NCBI RefSeq assembly: GCF_029946165.1
Contig: NZ_JAQSDZ010000005.1
Location: 310,001-374,000, forward strand
DNA: 64,000 nucleotides
Origin: Methylotenera sp.
GTDB taxonomy: Bacteria > Pseudomonadota > Gammaproteobacteria > Burkholderiales > Methylophilaceae
Reading direction: 5' to 3'
How positions within the stretch are numbered: position 1 is the first letter of the stretch; each line of letters starts with the position of its first letter. Shown here piece by piece: positions 1 through 8,169 of the stretch. The notes beneath the pieces are model-generated. The model was not told the origin of the DNA. It made no database searches and saw only the letters and a list, made by a program, of their open reading frames with translations. A program made the translations under genes and the position numbers.

Positions 1-1482
1 CCTTACCAAAAAAGTCACTCAGGCAATCATCAAGTTAAAAGTAATTATCAAAATAATTACAGTTTAAACTTAATAAGTTTAATCAGCTTGCTACTGACAC
101 TCAATGGCTGTGCGCTGATTAACCCCAGCCATCCTGAATCCGAAAAAATTGAGGTGTCAGCGAAGTGGTCAGTGGATGAAGCGGTGGCGATTTCAAGTTC
201 AAGCTCGCTCAATCATTGGTGGCAGCGGTTTAATGATCCGCTTTTGGTGAACCTTGTACAGCAGTCTTTGCAAAGTAATACCAACATCAATAGCGCAAAG
301 TCAGCACTGCAAGAGGCGCGAGCCTTGCGCGATGTTGCCGCGGCTACCTTGTTGCCAACGCTTGATACTTCAGCATCGGCTGGACGAAATAAATCGGGTC
401 AAAAAAGTGCAGTGAATAACTTTTCAGCACGTTTGGATGCAAGCTGGGAGTTGGATATTTTCGGCGCTAATCGAAGCGGACTCAACGCAATTGAAGCCAC
501 TGCTCAGGCAAGTGAGGCTAATTTAGGTGATGTTCAGGTGTCAATTGCAGCTGAAGTCGCGCTGGCTTATATTTCTCTACGCAATGCACAGGCTCGCTTG
601 GTGATTGCTAATAGCAACTTAACTAGCCAGCTAGAAACCTTGCAAATTACCGGGTGGCGTACTCAAGCAGGGCTAGTTTCCGCTTTAGATGCTGAACAAG
701 CGAGGGTTTCAGCCGAGCAAACACGCGCTATTATTCCTCCATTACAGACCTCCATTGCACAGATGAGCCATGCGCTTGCGGTACTCACTGGTCAGCCACC
801 AGCCGCTTTGTTGCAGCAATTGTCAGTAGCCAACCCAGTGCCCCAAGCAGCGAATGACTTGGCTTTGAATTTTCCTGCTGAAACTTTGCGTCAACGTGCC
901 GATGTGCGTGCTGCCGAGTATCGGGTGACGGCTGATTTAGCCAAGTTGGCGCAAGCGGATGCGGCGCGATTGCCCAATTTTTCTTTGAGTGGCTCGCTTG
1001 GTTTAAGTGCGCTTACTTTGGGCTCTTTAACTAGCGGTTCTTCTGTGGTGAGTTCATTACTGGCGAACGTGGCTATGCCATTATTCGATGGAGGCTCTAG
1101 GCGGGCTAAAGTGCGCGCTCAAGAAGCGGTATTGGCGCAAACACATTTAACTTATAAAGCTACTGTGCTCACTGCGCTGCAAGAAGTTGAGGATGCTTTG
1201 GTTGCCTTGCGTGGGGATATTCAGCGTGTATCTCGTCTGAACTTAGCCTCTGAAGCAGCTAGCAATGCCGCGATTATGGCGCGTCAACGCTACGATAGTG
1301 GGCTAGTTGATTTTCAAACGGTGCTTGAAACGCAACGTTCATTATTAAGTACGCAAGACAGCGTAGCTAGTGCAAATGCCGCTGTAAGCTCAGACCATGT
1401 GCGCCTGTATAAGGCGTTAGGCGGTGGCTGGCAGGCAAGCGAAGCTGAAAAAACAACATCAATTACTGAAAAATCGAAATGA
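1..1482 (+). CDS. TolC/NodT-family outer-membrane efflux lipoprotein (5' end outside window)
   Basis: Outer-membrane channel of a tripartite exporter. The reading frame is open from the first base with no ATG, GTG or TTG before 88. A hydrophobic stretch followed by LTLNGC (lipobox) begins upstream of that TTG, so the true start and part of the signal peptide lie left of the window. The body shows the two duplicated OEP coiled-coil/strand repeats of the family, including LRQRADVRAAEYRV and a late QRYDSGLVDFQTVLETQRSLL segment. The adaptor gene starts 10 bases downstream, and the ATPase and permease follow, which makes this the partner channel of a MacAB-type pump. Substrate unknown. Confidence 0.9.
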   Translation, partial: PYQKSHSGNHQVKSNYQNNYSLNLISLISLLLTLNGCALINPSHPESEKIEVSAKWSVDEAVAISSSSSLNHWWQRFNDPLLVNLVQQSLQSNTNINSAKSALQEARALRDVAAATLLPTLDTSASAGRNKSGQKSAVNNFSARLDASWELDIFGANRSGLNAIEATAQASEANLGDVQVSIAAEVALAYISLRNAQARLVIANSNLTSQLETLQITGWRTQAGLVSALDAEQARVSAEQTRAIIPPLQTSIAQMSHALAVLTGQPPAALLQQLSVANPVPQAANDLALNFPAETLRQRADVRAAEYRVTADLAKLAQADAARLPNFSLSGSLGLSALTLGSLTSGSSVVSSLLANVAMPLFDGGSRRAKVRAQEAVLAQTHLTYKATVLTALQEVEDALVALRGDIQRVSRLNLASEAASNAAIMARQRYDSGLVDFQTVLETQRSLLSTQDSVASANAAVSSDHVRLYKALGGGWQASEAEKTTSITEKSK

Positions 1483-1492
1483 ATTTCCCTTT

Positions 1493-2830
1493 ATGAACAC
1501 CAATAAAGCTTCAACTGAAACTATGACCTCTAAAGACGCAGCCATTGATATTGCGACCTTACTAGATGAGCCCGCAAAAGCTGCTTGGTATCGCCGCTCG
1601 ACTTTGTGGGGTGGATTGGTGTTGCTTATTATCATTGTTGCGGCTTACTTATACTGGCAGGCGGAACGTGCGAAAGAAGCATTACCTAAATATACAACGC
1701 AAGAAGTGACGCGTGGTGATTTGACTCTAACCGTGACGGCCAACGGCACCATTCAGCCGACACGTTCTATCAATATTGGTAGTGAACTTTCAGGTACTGT
1801 ACGCAAGGTGAATGTTGATGTGAATGATGTGATTAAAAAGGGTCAGGTGTTGGTGGAGCTTGATACTTCAAAATTAAGTGATCAGGTGTTGCGTTCAAAA
1901 GCATCTTTGGCTGCCGCGATTGCTAAGGTTGCACAGACCGAAGCGACCATCAAAGAAACTTCCGCTTCTTTGCAAAGACTCGAAGAAGTGTCGCGTTTAT
2001 CAGGTGGAAAAGTGCCATCTAAATCTGAGCTTGATACGGGTCGCGCTACCTATGACAGAGCCGTAGCGGATGACCTGAGTGCGAAGGCGGGTGTTAATGA
2101 TGCACGTGCTGCGCTATCAACAGACCAAATTAACTTAAGTAGAGCCTCAATAGTTGCGCCCTCAGATGGTGTGGTGCTCACGCGGGCAGTTGACCCAGGC
2201 AATGCTGTGGCTGCTTCGCTGCAAGCGGTGACTTTGTTTACGATGGCGGAAGACTTAACAAAGTTACGTCTTTGGGTGTATGTAGATGAAGCGGATGTTG
2301 GCTCGGTTAAGTTAGGCCAAGATGCTACTTTTACCGTGAGTGCTTATCCAACACGCAAGTTTCCAGCAAATATTACACGCGTAGGTTTTGGCTCAACCAT
2401 TACTGATAATGTCGTGACTTACCTGACTTATTTAGATGTTGATAATTCAGACCTTAGTCTACGCCCAGGTATGACCGCGACTGCCGCGATTAAAGCCCAG
2501 CAGGTGAGTGATGCGGTGTTAGTGCCTAACACCGCGCTACGATTCACGCCCGCATCTGCCGATTCTGATAAATCGCCAGTAGCTAAAAAGGGACTCGCCA
2601 CGAGCTTAATGCCAAGTATGCCGCGCAATAAAAGTAACCGTAAATCTGGTGCTGAAAGAGCAAATATAGCCTTAGCTAAACAAGTGTGGGTATTGCCTAA
2701 AGATGGCACAGCGGCAATCGCCGTCGCAGTGAAACCTGGTATAAGCGACGGTCACATGACACAAATAATCGGTGGTGAGTTGAAAGTAGGCATGCAAGTA
2801 ATAACCGATCAGAAAGTCGTAGCACCGTGA
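1493..2830 (+). CDS. macA: MacA-like periplasmic adaptor (membrane fusion protein)
   Basis: Links an inner-membrane MacB-type ABC transporter to the outer-membrane channel. After a ~35-residue cytoplasmic stretch there is one transmembrane helix (LWGGLVLLIIIVAAYLYW). Then come HlyD-type lipoyl half-motifs (GTIQPTRSINIGSELSGTV and, later, APSDGVVLTRAVDPGNAV) flanking an alpha-helical hairpin, and beta-barrel and membrane-proximal domains. ATG 1493 was chosen because the upstream in-frame extension overlaps the preceding gene and encodes an unlikely basic leader. The 3' end overlaps the ATPase gene by 4 bases (GTGA), indicating translational coupling. A Ser/Lys/Arg-rich insert near residues 360-395 is unusual and may be a loop. 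Confidence 0.88.
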   Translation: MNTNKASTETMTSKDAAIDIATLLDEPAKAAWYRRSTLWGGLVLLIIIVAAYLYWQAERAKEALPKYTTQEVTRGDLTLTVTANGTIQPTRSINIGSELSGTVRKVNVDVNDVIKKGQVLVELDTSKLSDQVLRSKASLAAAIAKVAQTEATIKETSASLQRLEEVSRLSGGKVPSKSELDTGRATYDRAVADDLSAKAGVNDARAALSTDQINLSRASIVAPSDGVVLTRAVDPGNAVAASLQAVTLFTMAEDLTKLRLWVYVDEADVGSVKLGQDATFTVSAYPTRKFPANITRVGFGSTITDNVVTYLTYLDVDNSDLSLRPGMTATAAIKAQQVSDAVLVPNTALRFTPASADSDKSPVAKKGLATSLMPSMPRNKSNRKSGAERANIALAKQVWVLPKDGTAAIAVAVKPGISDGHMTQIIGGELKVGMQVITDQKVVAP

Positions 2831-3594
2831 GTGAGCCACTAATCAATCAGCCCCAGCAGTTGCCATTTATACAGTTAATTGATGTTAAGAAAACCTACGG
2901 CTCAGGCGCAACTGAATTCCTTGCCTTAAAAGGCATTGACTTAAGTATTTATGCAGGTGAGTTCGTCGCTATTATGGGTCCAAGTGGTTCAGGAAAATCT
3001 ACCGCCATGAATATTCTAGGCTGCCTAGATAGCCCTAAACATGGACAATACCTATTTAAAGGTGCGCATGTAGAAGACTTAACTCGCGACCAGCGTGCAA
3101 GACTGCGCAGACGCTACCTTGGTTTTGTTTTTCAAGGTTTTAATTTACTCGCACGTACCACCGCGCAGGAAAATGTAGAACTGCCTTTACTCTATCGCGG
3201 TGATGATGCTAAAAAGCGGCAGATAGCCGCTAGCAAGGCCTTAGCGGCAGTAGGACTGACTGGTTGGGAGCATCACACACCAGCAGAACTTTCAGGTGGT
3301 CAGCAACAACGTGTCGCAATTGCCCGCGCCATTGTGACTGAGCCAGCGGTGTTACTTGCTGATGAACCTACTGGGAATTTAGACACGCAGCGCAGCCATG
3401 AAATTATGGCGCTTTTAGTGGCACTTAATAGAGACCAAGGCATAACCGTGTTAATGGTGACACACGAGTTGGATATGGCGGCATATGCACATCGAATAGT
3501 GACTTTTGTCGATGGCAAAATTGCAAAAGATGAGCTGAATGAACATCCCACCATGCCTACAACCATGTCTACAGATACGACTGAGGTTATTTAA
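2827..3594 (+). CDS. macB: MacB-type ABC transporter ATP-binding subunit
   Basis: ATPase of the MacAB/LolD-like type VII ABC family. Walker A is GPSGSGKS, the signature is LSGGQQQRVAIARA and Walker B is VLLADEPTG. The Q-loop reads GFVFQGFNLL and the H-loop VTHELDMA. The start is GTG, inside the stop of macA. At 255 residues it is an ATPase domain only. In E. coli this domain is fused to the permease, whereas here the permease is the next gene (TAATG overlap of one base). It probably drives export of a periplasmic or envelope substrate through the adaptor and channel encoded upstream. Confidence 0.92.
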   Translation: MSEPLINQPQQLPFIQLIDVKKTYGSGATEFLALKGIDLSIYAGEFVAIMGPSGSGKSTAMNILGCLDSPKHGQYLFKGAHVEDLTRDQRARLRRRYLGFVFQGFNLLARTTAQENVELPLLYRGDDAKKRQIAASKALAAVGLTGWEHHTPAELSGGQQQRVAIARAIVTEPAVLLADEPTGNLDTQRSHEIMALLVALNRDQGITVLMVTHELDMAAYAHRIVTFVDGKIAKDELNEHPTMPTTMSTDTTEVI

Positions 3595-4811
3595 TGTTAT
3601 TCAGTGTTTTTATGTTGGCGTTGCGGTCGGTTAGGCGCAATCTGCTTAGGTCGTTTTTGACCATACTCGGCATTGTGATTGGTGTTGCTGCGGTGATTAC
3701 TATGGTGACATTAGGTAACGGCGCCACCCAAGCAATCAAGAAGCAAATTTCTAGCCTCGGCACTAATTTGTTAATGGTTAATCCTGGTCAACGTCAACCT
3801 GGCGGTGGAGGGGGTGGTGGCGGCGTACCGCAATTCACCGAGGCAGATGCTGTTGCCATACAGTCAGAAATTGGAGGCGTAGCTGCAGTTGCGCCCCAAG
3901 GTCGCACTAGTGTAACGGTGATCGCCAATGGGCGAAATTGGTCTAGCACTGTTTACGGCAGTACTAACGCATGGTTTCTGACTGGAAACTGGAAGTTGGC
4001 GAGCGGCCGTGTTTTTGACCCAGACGAACAAACCGCTGGTGCAGCCGTTTGCGTCATTGGTGAAACGGTACGCCGAGAACTTTATGCGGGCACAATAGGG
4101 CAGACTGGCCTTGGCGAACAATTACGTATCAAGCAGTTTTCATGCACTGTTGTAGGGATTCTGAATGCTAAAGGTCAAGGCGGTATGGGCGATCAAGATG
4201 ATGTAGTGCTGGTGCCACTTCATACCCTTCAACGCCGTGTGACGGGTAGTTTAAAAGTGAGTACGCTGCTAGTTTCAATGCAAGATGGCCGAGATAGCGG
4301 CCCATTAAAAGCTAGCCTGCGCGATTTGCTGCGTGAGCGTCGTAAACTTGCCGAGAATGATGACGATAATTTTAATATTTTCGATACGCAACAACTCGCC
4401 GAAACACTCTCTAGCACGACCAAGGTAATGACCACGCTGCTCGGTGCGGTTGCCGCGGTAAGCTTGCTGGTAGGCGGCATTGGTATTATGAATATCATGC
4501 TAGTGAGCGTTACAGAACGCACACGAGAGATTGGGCTGCGCCTTGCGATTGGCGCGTTAGAGAGAGAAGTCTTGTTGCAGTTCTTGATTGAGGCCGTTGT
4601 GCTGTCAGCGCTTGGTGGGCTGATAGGCATCATCATTGCATCCATTGCCTCTTACGGACTTTCTATTTTGATGAATGTGCCGTTTATTTTTGATGTCACC
4701 ACTAACGTAATGTCCTTTCTATTTTCTGCAGGTATTGGCGTGTTGTTTGGTTACTTTCCAGCTAGACGCGCTGCGCAAATGGATCCGATTGAAGCGTTAA
4801 GGCATGAGTAG
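3594..4811 (+). CDS. MacB-type ABC transporter permease (FtsX-like)
   Basis: Membrane subunit paired with the preceding ATPase. The N-terminal TM1 follows a basic start (LRSVRRNLLRSFLTILGIVIGVAAVITMV). A MacB_PCD periplasmic domain spans roughly residues 45-250, and an FtsX domain has three C-terminal helices and the usual RTREIGLRLAIGA and PARRAAQMDPIEALRHE motifs. A run of eight consecutive glycines near residue 75 sits at the start of the periplasmic domain. That is probably a flexible linker and possibly prone to length change. This is the last gene of the four-gene exporter operon; no clear terminator follows. Confidence 0.92.
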   Translation: MLFSVFMLALRSVRRNLLRSFLTILGIVIGVAAVITMVTLGNGATQAIKKQISSLGTNLLMVNPGQRQPGGGGGGGGVPQFTEADAVAIQSEIGGVAAVAPQGRTSVTVIANGRNWSSTVYGSTNAWFLTGNWKLASGRVFDPDEQTAGAAVCVIGETVRRELYAGTIGQTGLGEQLRIKQFSCTVVGILNAKGQGGMGDQDDVVLVPLHTLQRRVTGSLKVSTLLVSMQDGRDSGPLKASLRDLLRERRKLAENDDDNFNIFDTQQLAETLSSTTKVMTTLLGAVAAVSLLVGGIGIMNIMLVSVTERTREIGLRLAIGALEREVLLQFLIEAVVLSALGGLIGIIIASIASYGLSILMNVPFIFDVTTNVMSFLFSAGIGVLFGYFPARRAAQMDPIEALRHE

Positions 4812-4837
4812 CATTTGTTTCAAAGGGTCTGAACGGC

Positions 4838-4869
4838 TTTTCGCGTAGACACTTTTTTCGCGTAGACGC
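4838..4869. repeat. Short direct repeat TTTTCGCGTAGACRC
   Basis: Two 15-base copies at 4838-4852 and 4855-4869, start to start 17 bases, differing at one position. They lie between the permease gene and the convergent LapA-like gene. Function unknown; possibly a small duplication. Confidence 0.6.
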
Positions 4870-4882
4870 ATTGAATGAGTGG

Positions 4883-5374
4883 TTAACTTTTTGTAGATGA
4901 AGTTCTAATCGATTCAAGACGATCTTCCAATTCCCCTATGTACGCTGCAAGCGAATTACCTGAATGCTCAATTGTGGTTCGAAGATTGTGCTCAATCAAT
5001 TCAATTTTGGTATTAATTTCGGATTTTGATTCCGCATGTAAGTTTGTTAATTTCACAAGCTCTGCTTTTAAAAAAAATTGTAACTCATTAAATCGCGATG
5101 CTTCTGCTTGATCTGCAAGCTCGCGGCTGGATTGTAGTTCTTTTGTGTGTCGGCGAGTTTCCAGAAGGGATGACGCTTGAAGATAGAACACAAAGCCTAG
5201 AAATAAAATCGTAAGAAGTACCAACAGTCCAAGCATGGTTAGCCCTAACGGGATTTTGGTCGTAGTGAAACCTAATGACAACTCAGTTGGTGTAACAAAA
5301 ACACTCCAATTAAGCGCCGAAAAGGCGGCGATAAGAGTTAGAGTCAGAATTAACAGCAGGGTAGAAAACTTCAT
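4883..5374 (-). CDS. LapA-domain-like (DUF1049-like) inner-membrane protein with coiled-coil tail
   Basis: Small membrane protein of 163 residues. Two transmembrane helices are visible (about residues 3-22 and 43-67), separated by a short loop containing LNW. A charged coiled-coil follows, beginning LLETRRHTKEL and running to the C terminus. The double-helix hairpin followed by an Arg-rich coil is the pattern of the LapA/YciS domain, which in E. coli assists LapB in controlling LPS synthesis. The tail here is longer than in LapA (about 100 residues). ATG 5374 was chosen over the in-frame TTG nine bases upstream. It stands alone, far from lapB at 57696-58877. Family assignment is by pattern only. 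Confidence 0.55.
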   Translation of the reverse strand: MKFSTLLLILTLTLIAAFSALNWSVFVTPTELSLGFTTTKIPLGLTMLGLLVLLTILFLGFVFYLQASSLLETRRHTKELQSSRELADQAEASRFNELQFFLKAELVKLTNLHAESKSEINTKIELIEHNLRTTIEHSGNSLAAYIGELEDRLESIRTSSTKS

Positions 5375-5590
5375 GAGGAGCAACTCCAGTGATTAATCAA
5401 AGTATATTAAGGTTAACGATTGCTATGTGGGCGAGTGCGTCCGTCCGATTATTAATGTTGTGAGTACTTGTTTTTTTACGCGCGCTTTTCTTTTTTTAAA
5501 TCTTATAATTAAACACTGCCAGTTTGTATAGTAATTAATCTCGAGTGCGTATGCAATTTAAAATGTTTAGCTCATTCGGATTCAGTTAAT

Positions 5591-7144
5591 TCATTGCCTT
5601 AACGCAGTTTGTATAACCTCTGCCAGCTTACTTCCATACTCCGTAATATGCTCCGTGGCGGAATACGCATAGCCGATAATTAAGCCTTTTTCTGTGCTTT
5701 TGCCCATGCAGTAGTGCGACAGCGGGTATACGCGTAGGCCATGAACTGAGGCTAGTTCAGCGACGCGCACGTCGTCGCATATTGCATCAAACTCCACCAC
5801 TAAGTGCAGGCCAGAATCTACGCTGGAAAGCCTTGCGCCTACTGTGGCGATTGGTGCTAGTGCTGCTTGTAGTAGCCGTCTGCGTTCACCGTATATTTGT
5901 CGTAGTCTTCTAATATGGCTTGCGAAGTGGCCTTCTTCTATGAACTCTGCCAGTGCGGCTTGAATAACGACTTGTCCAGGGCGTTGTAGTTCGTATAAGC
6001 CACTTTTAAAGCTTTCTACCAAATTGGGTGGCACCACTAGATAACCTAAGCGTATGCCTGGGTACATGACTTTAGAAAAGGTGCCTAAATAAAGTACACG
6101 ACCATTTTGATCCATGCCTTGTAAGGATGAAATAGGACGGCCTTCAAAACGAAATTCGCTATCGTAGTCATCTTCAATAATCCATGCTTTGCAGTTTTGC
6201 GCATAATCTAACAATAAGCGGCGGCGGCCATAACTCATGACCATGCCTTTGGGGTATTGGTGCGAGGGCGTAGTATAAATTAATCGCGGTATAGTTCGGT
6301 AATCTTTAATGCTTGGTGCCATGCCTTCTTTGTCTACATTTACTGGGTGTAGTTGTAGGCCATTCACTTCCAATACACGCCTTGCCGCCCAGTAGCCTGG
6401 GTTTTCTACCCATGCACAATCACCGTGGTCTGTGAGTAAGCGTGCGCATAAATCAATGGATTGTTGTGTGCCTGAGATAATCAGTACTTGGTCGAATGTG
6501 AGGTTGACCGCGCGAGAAACACGTAAATAATCGGCAATGGCTTTTCGTAAAGGTAAATAACCGCCATCGTGACTGGAGTCGAGCAGGGCAGGGTCTGGCG
6601 TGCGCCATTGCCGATTGAGTAATCGACGCCATAGCGCATAAGGAAAGCCTGCGTAATCATCCTCACCTGGGGTAAAAGGTTGAACTTCGTTACCTATTTT
6701 AATATTACTGTCTTTGCGTGAGCTACATGCAGCTAGGCCGCGCTTTGATAGGCCAATGGGATTGTTAACAGTTAAAGCAATATTTTCTGATTCAAATTCA
6801 CCGCTTGCATTGGCTGATTGGATTTCTGTAATGTTTTTTTGTGAAATGCTTTTTGTAAAGCCATCGTGCTGATTGTAGGTGACATAGGTGCCACTACCCG
6901 TTTGTGATGCGACATATCCTTCATCCAACAGTTGTTCAAAAGCCGCTAGAATGGTGTTGCGCGATACGGTTAAATCTTCTGCCAAACTTCTTGTAGATGG
7001 AAGGCGTTCTCCAGCTGCTAAAAGTTGTGTAGTAATAGCGCGGCGGATCACCTCGTAAATGCGCCTGTGGTTTGGCATGCGAGCAGGAAAATCTGAATGG
7101 TTAAGCTGAGTTAATAACCATTCTGAAAGCACATCTTGTTTCAT
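5591..7144 (-). CDS. GabR/MocR-family transcription regulator with PLP-binding aminotransferase domain
   Basis: Chimeric regulator of 517 residues. The N-terminal GntR-type winged helix (about 15-85; RRAITTQLLAAGERLPSTRSLAEDL and VSRNTILAAFEQLLDEGYV) is joined to a fold-I aminotransferase domain. That domain carries the PLP-lysine region YLGTFSKVMYPGIRLGYLV and the IIEDDYDSEF motif. Members such as GabR and PdxR sense PLP with an amino compound. It is divergent from puuD and ten polyamine genes, so a role sensing GABA, putrescine or PLP and controlling that operon is inferred. The shared 175-base gap holds a direct repeat suited to this family. ATG 7144 is preferred over an in-frame TTG at 7162. 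Confidence 0.88.
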   Translation of the reverse strand: MKQDVLSEWLLTQLNHSDFPARMPNHRRIYEVIRRAITTQLLAAGERLPSTRSLAEDLTVSRNTILAAFEQLLDEGYVASQTGSGTYVTYNQHDGFTKSISQKNITEIQSANASGEFESENIALTVNNPIGLSKRGLAACSSRKDSNIKIGNEVQPFTPGEDDYAGFPYALWRRLLNRQWRTPDPALLDSSHDGGYLPLRKAIADYLRVSRAVNLTFDQVLIISGTQQSIDLCARLLTDHGDCAWVENPGYWAARRVLEVNGLQLHPVNVDKEGMAPSIKDYRTIPRLIYTTPSHQYPKGMVMSYGRRRLLLDYAQNCKAWIIEDDYDSEFRFEGRPISSLQGMDQNGRVLYLGTFSKVMYPGIRLGYLVVPPNLVESFKSGLYELQRPGQVVIQAALAEFIEEGHFASHIRRLRQIYGERRRLLQAALAPIATVGARLSSVDSGLHLVVEFDAICDDVRVAELASVHGLRVYPLSHYCMGKSTEKGLIIGYAYSATEHITEYGSKLAEVIQTALRQ

Positions 7145-7190
7145 ATTATTAGAAAATTCCAAATGAAGCTGCGCGGTTTAAGCGTGTTAA

Positions 7191-7223
7191 AGTGGTTCTA
7201 TCTAAATAATCTAAATGGCTCTT
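7191..7223 (+). promoter_or_regulatory. Direct-repeat operator candidate for the MocR-type regulator
   Basis: Two copies of a TGGYTCT motif, AGTGGTTCTA at 7191-7200 and AATGGCTCTT at 7214-7223, lie 23 bases apart (about two helical turns) in the same orientation. They lie directly upstream of the -35 box of the puuD promoter. MocR/GabR proteins are known to bind direct repeats at divergent promoters. Assignment to the adjacent regulator is inference. Confidence 0.5.
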
Positions 7224-7224
7224 G

Positions 7225-7254
7225 TTGCATTACCAATTATAGGAATAGTATACT
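7225..7254 (+). promoter_or_regulatory. Candidate sigma-70 promoter of the puu/spu operon
   Basis: TTGCAT at 7225-7230, an 18-base spacer, and TATACT at 7249-7254, about 65 bases before the puuD ATG. The TGGYTCT repeats end one base before the -35 hexamer, an arrangement typical of activator control. Confidence 0.45.
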
Positions 7255-7319
7255 TAGCTATAAGGCAACGCAATTGCTGAATAGCAAAAACGTAAGTCTA
7301 TAAACTCAATCTGAAAACG

Positions 7320-8090
7320 ATGACAACAAAACGAAAACCAGTCGTATTAATCCCAGCGGATGTTAAGCCGCTCGGTGAGCATCCATTTCATATGGTGGGT
7401 CATAAGTATTTAGTAGCGGTGGCAGAGGCAGCAGACGCAATACCTTTAGTGGTTCCAGCCATCGGAGATTTATTAGATATAGCAGCTTTAATCAACATTG
7501 CTGATGGTATTCTGCTCACCGGCTCCGTTTCAAATGTCCATCCCTCCCATTTCGATCAAGAAGTGCACAATCCAGCTTTACCCTTAGACCGTGCACGTGA
7601 TGCGCTCACTTTAAAACTCGTGCAAGCAGCCGTTAAAGCAGAAGTGCCTTTATTGGCTATCTGTCGAGGCTTTCAAGAAGTAAACGTTGCATTTGGTGGA
7701 AGTTTGCACCAAGCCGTTCAAGAAGTATCTGGTTTGAAAGATCACAGGGAAATTAAAGATGTTTCTAGCGAGATTCAATATGCGCATGCTCATCACATTG
7801 ACTTAGTACCGAATGGTCAATTGGCTAAAATAATCGGCGCATCGCAGATGATGGTGAACTCTTTACACGGTCAGGGCGTAGATAGGCTTGGCACAGGATT
7901 GGTAGCAGAGGCATACGCGCCAGATGGTTTGGTAGAAGCTATACGTGTCGAAAAGGCCCAAGCTTTTACTTTGGCTGTGCAGTGGCACCCCGAGTGGAAA
8001 GTCATGGAAAACCCACAGTATTTGGCTATTTTCCAAGCATTTGGTGATGCTTGTAGATTTAGATTGAAAAGGCACGAGCCACCAGATTAA
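7320..8090 (+). CDS. puuD: Gamma-glutamyl-GABA hydrolase (class I glutamine amidotransferase-like)
   Basis: Cleaves gamma-glutamyl-GABA to glutamate and GABA in the gamma-glutamylated putrescine pathway; corresponds to SpuA of Pseudomonas. The 256-residue peptidase C26 domain has the nucleophile elbow LLAICRGFQEVNVAFGG (Cys) and the C-terminal catalytic VQWHPEWK (His, Glu). HHIDLV and VNSLHGQGVD are also characteristic of PuuD. It is the first gene of the operon, 79 bases ahead of puuA. The ribosome site is weak (no GGAG visible near the ATG). Confidence 0.9.
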   Translation: MTTKRKPVVLIPADVKPLGEHPFHMVGHKYLVAVAEAADAIPLVVPAIGDLLDIAALINIADGILLTGSVSNVHPSHFDQEVHNPALPLDRARDALTLKLVQAAVKAEVPLLAICRGFQEVNVAFGGSLHQAVQEVSGLKDHREIKDVSSEIQYAHAHHIDLVPNGQLAKIIGASQMMVNSLHGQGVDRLGTGLVAEAYAPDGLVEAIRVEKAQAFTLAVQWHPEWKVMENPQYLAIFQAFGDACRFRLKRHEPPD

Positions 8091-8169
8091 CGCAAAAGAT
8101 GCAAAACCTAAGAACTCATTTTAGGCGGTTAATAACAAGTGGTTAAAAAAGCAGTACAGGAGAATAAAA

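Noticed and set aside
4229-4645. 138-codon open frame antisense to the MacB-type permease
   Set aside because: Low-complexity Ser/Ile/Thr composition opposite conserved FtsX-domain codons; no ribosome site or family signal.
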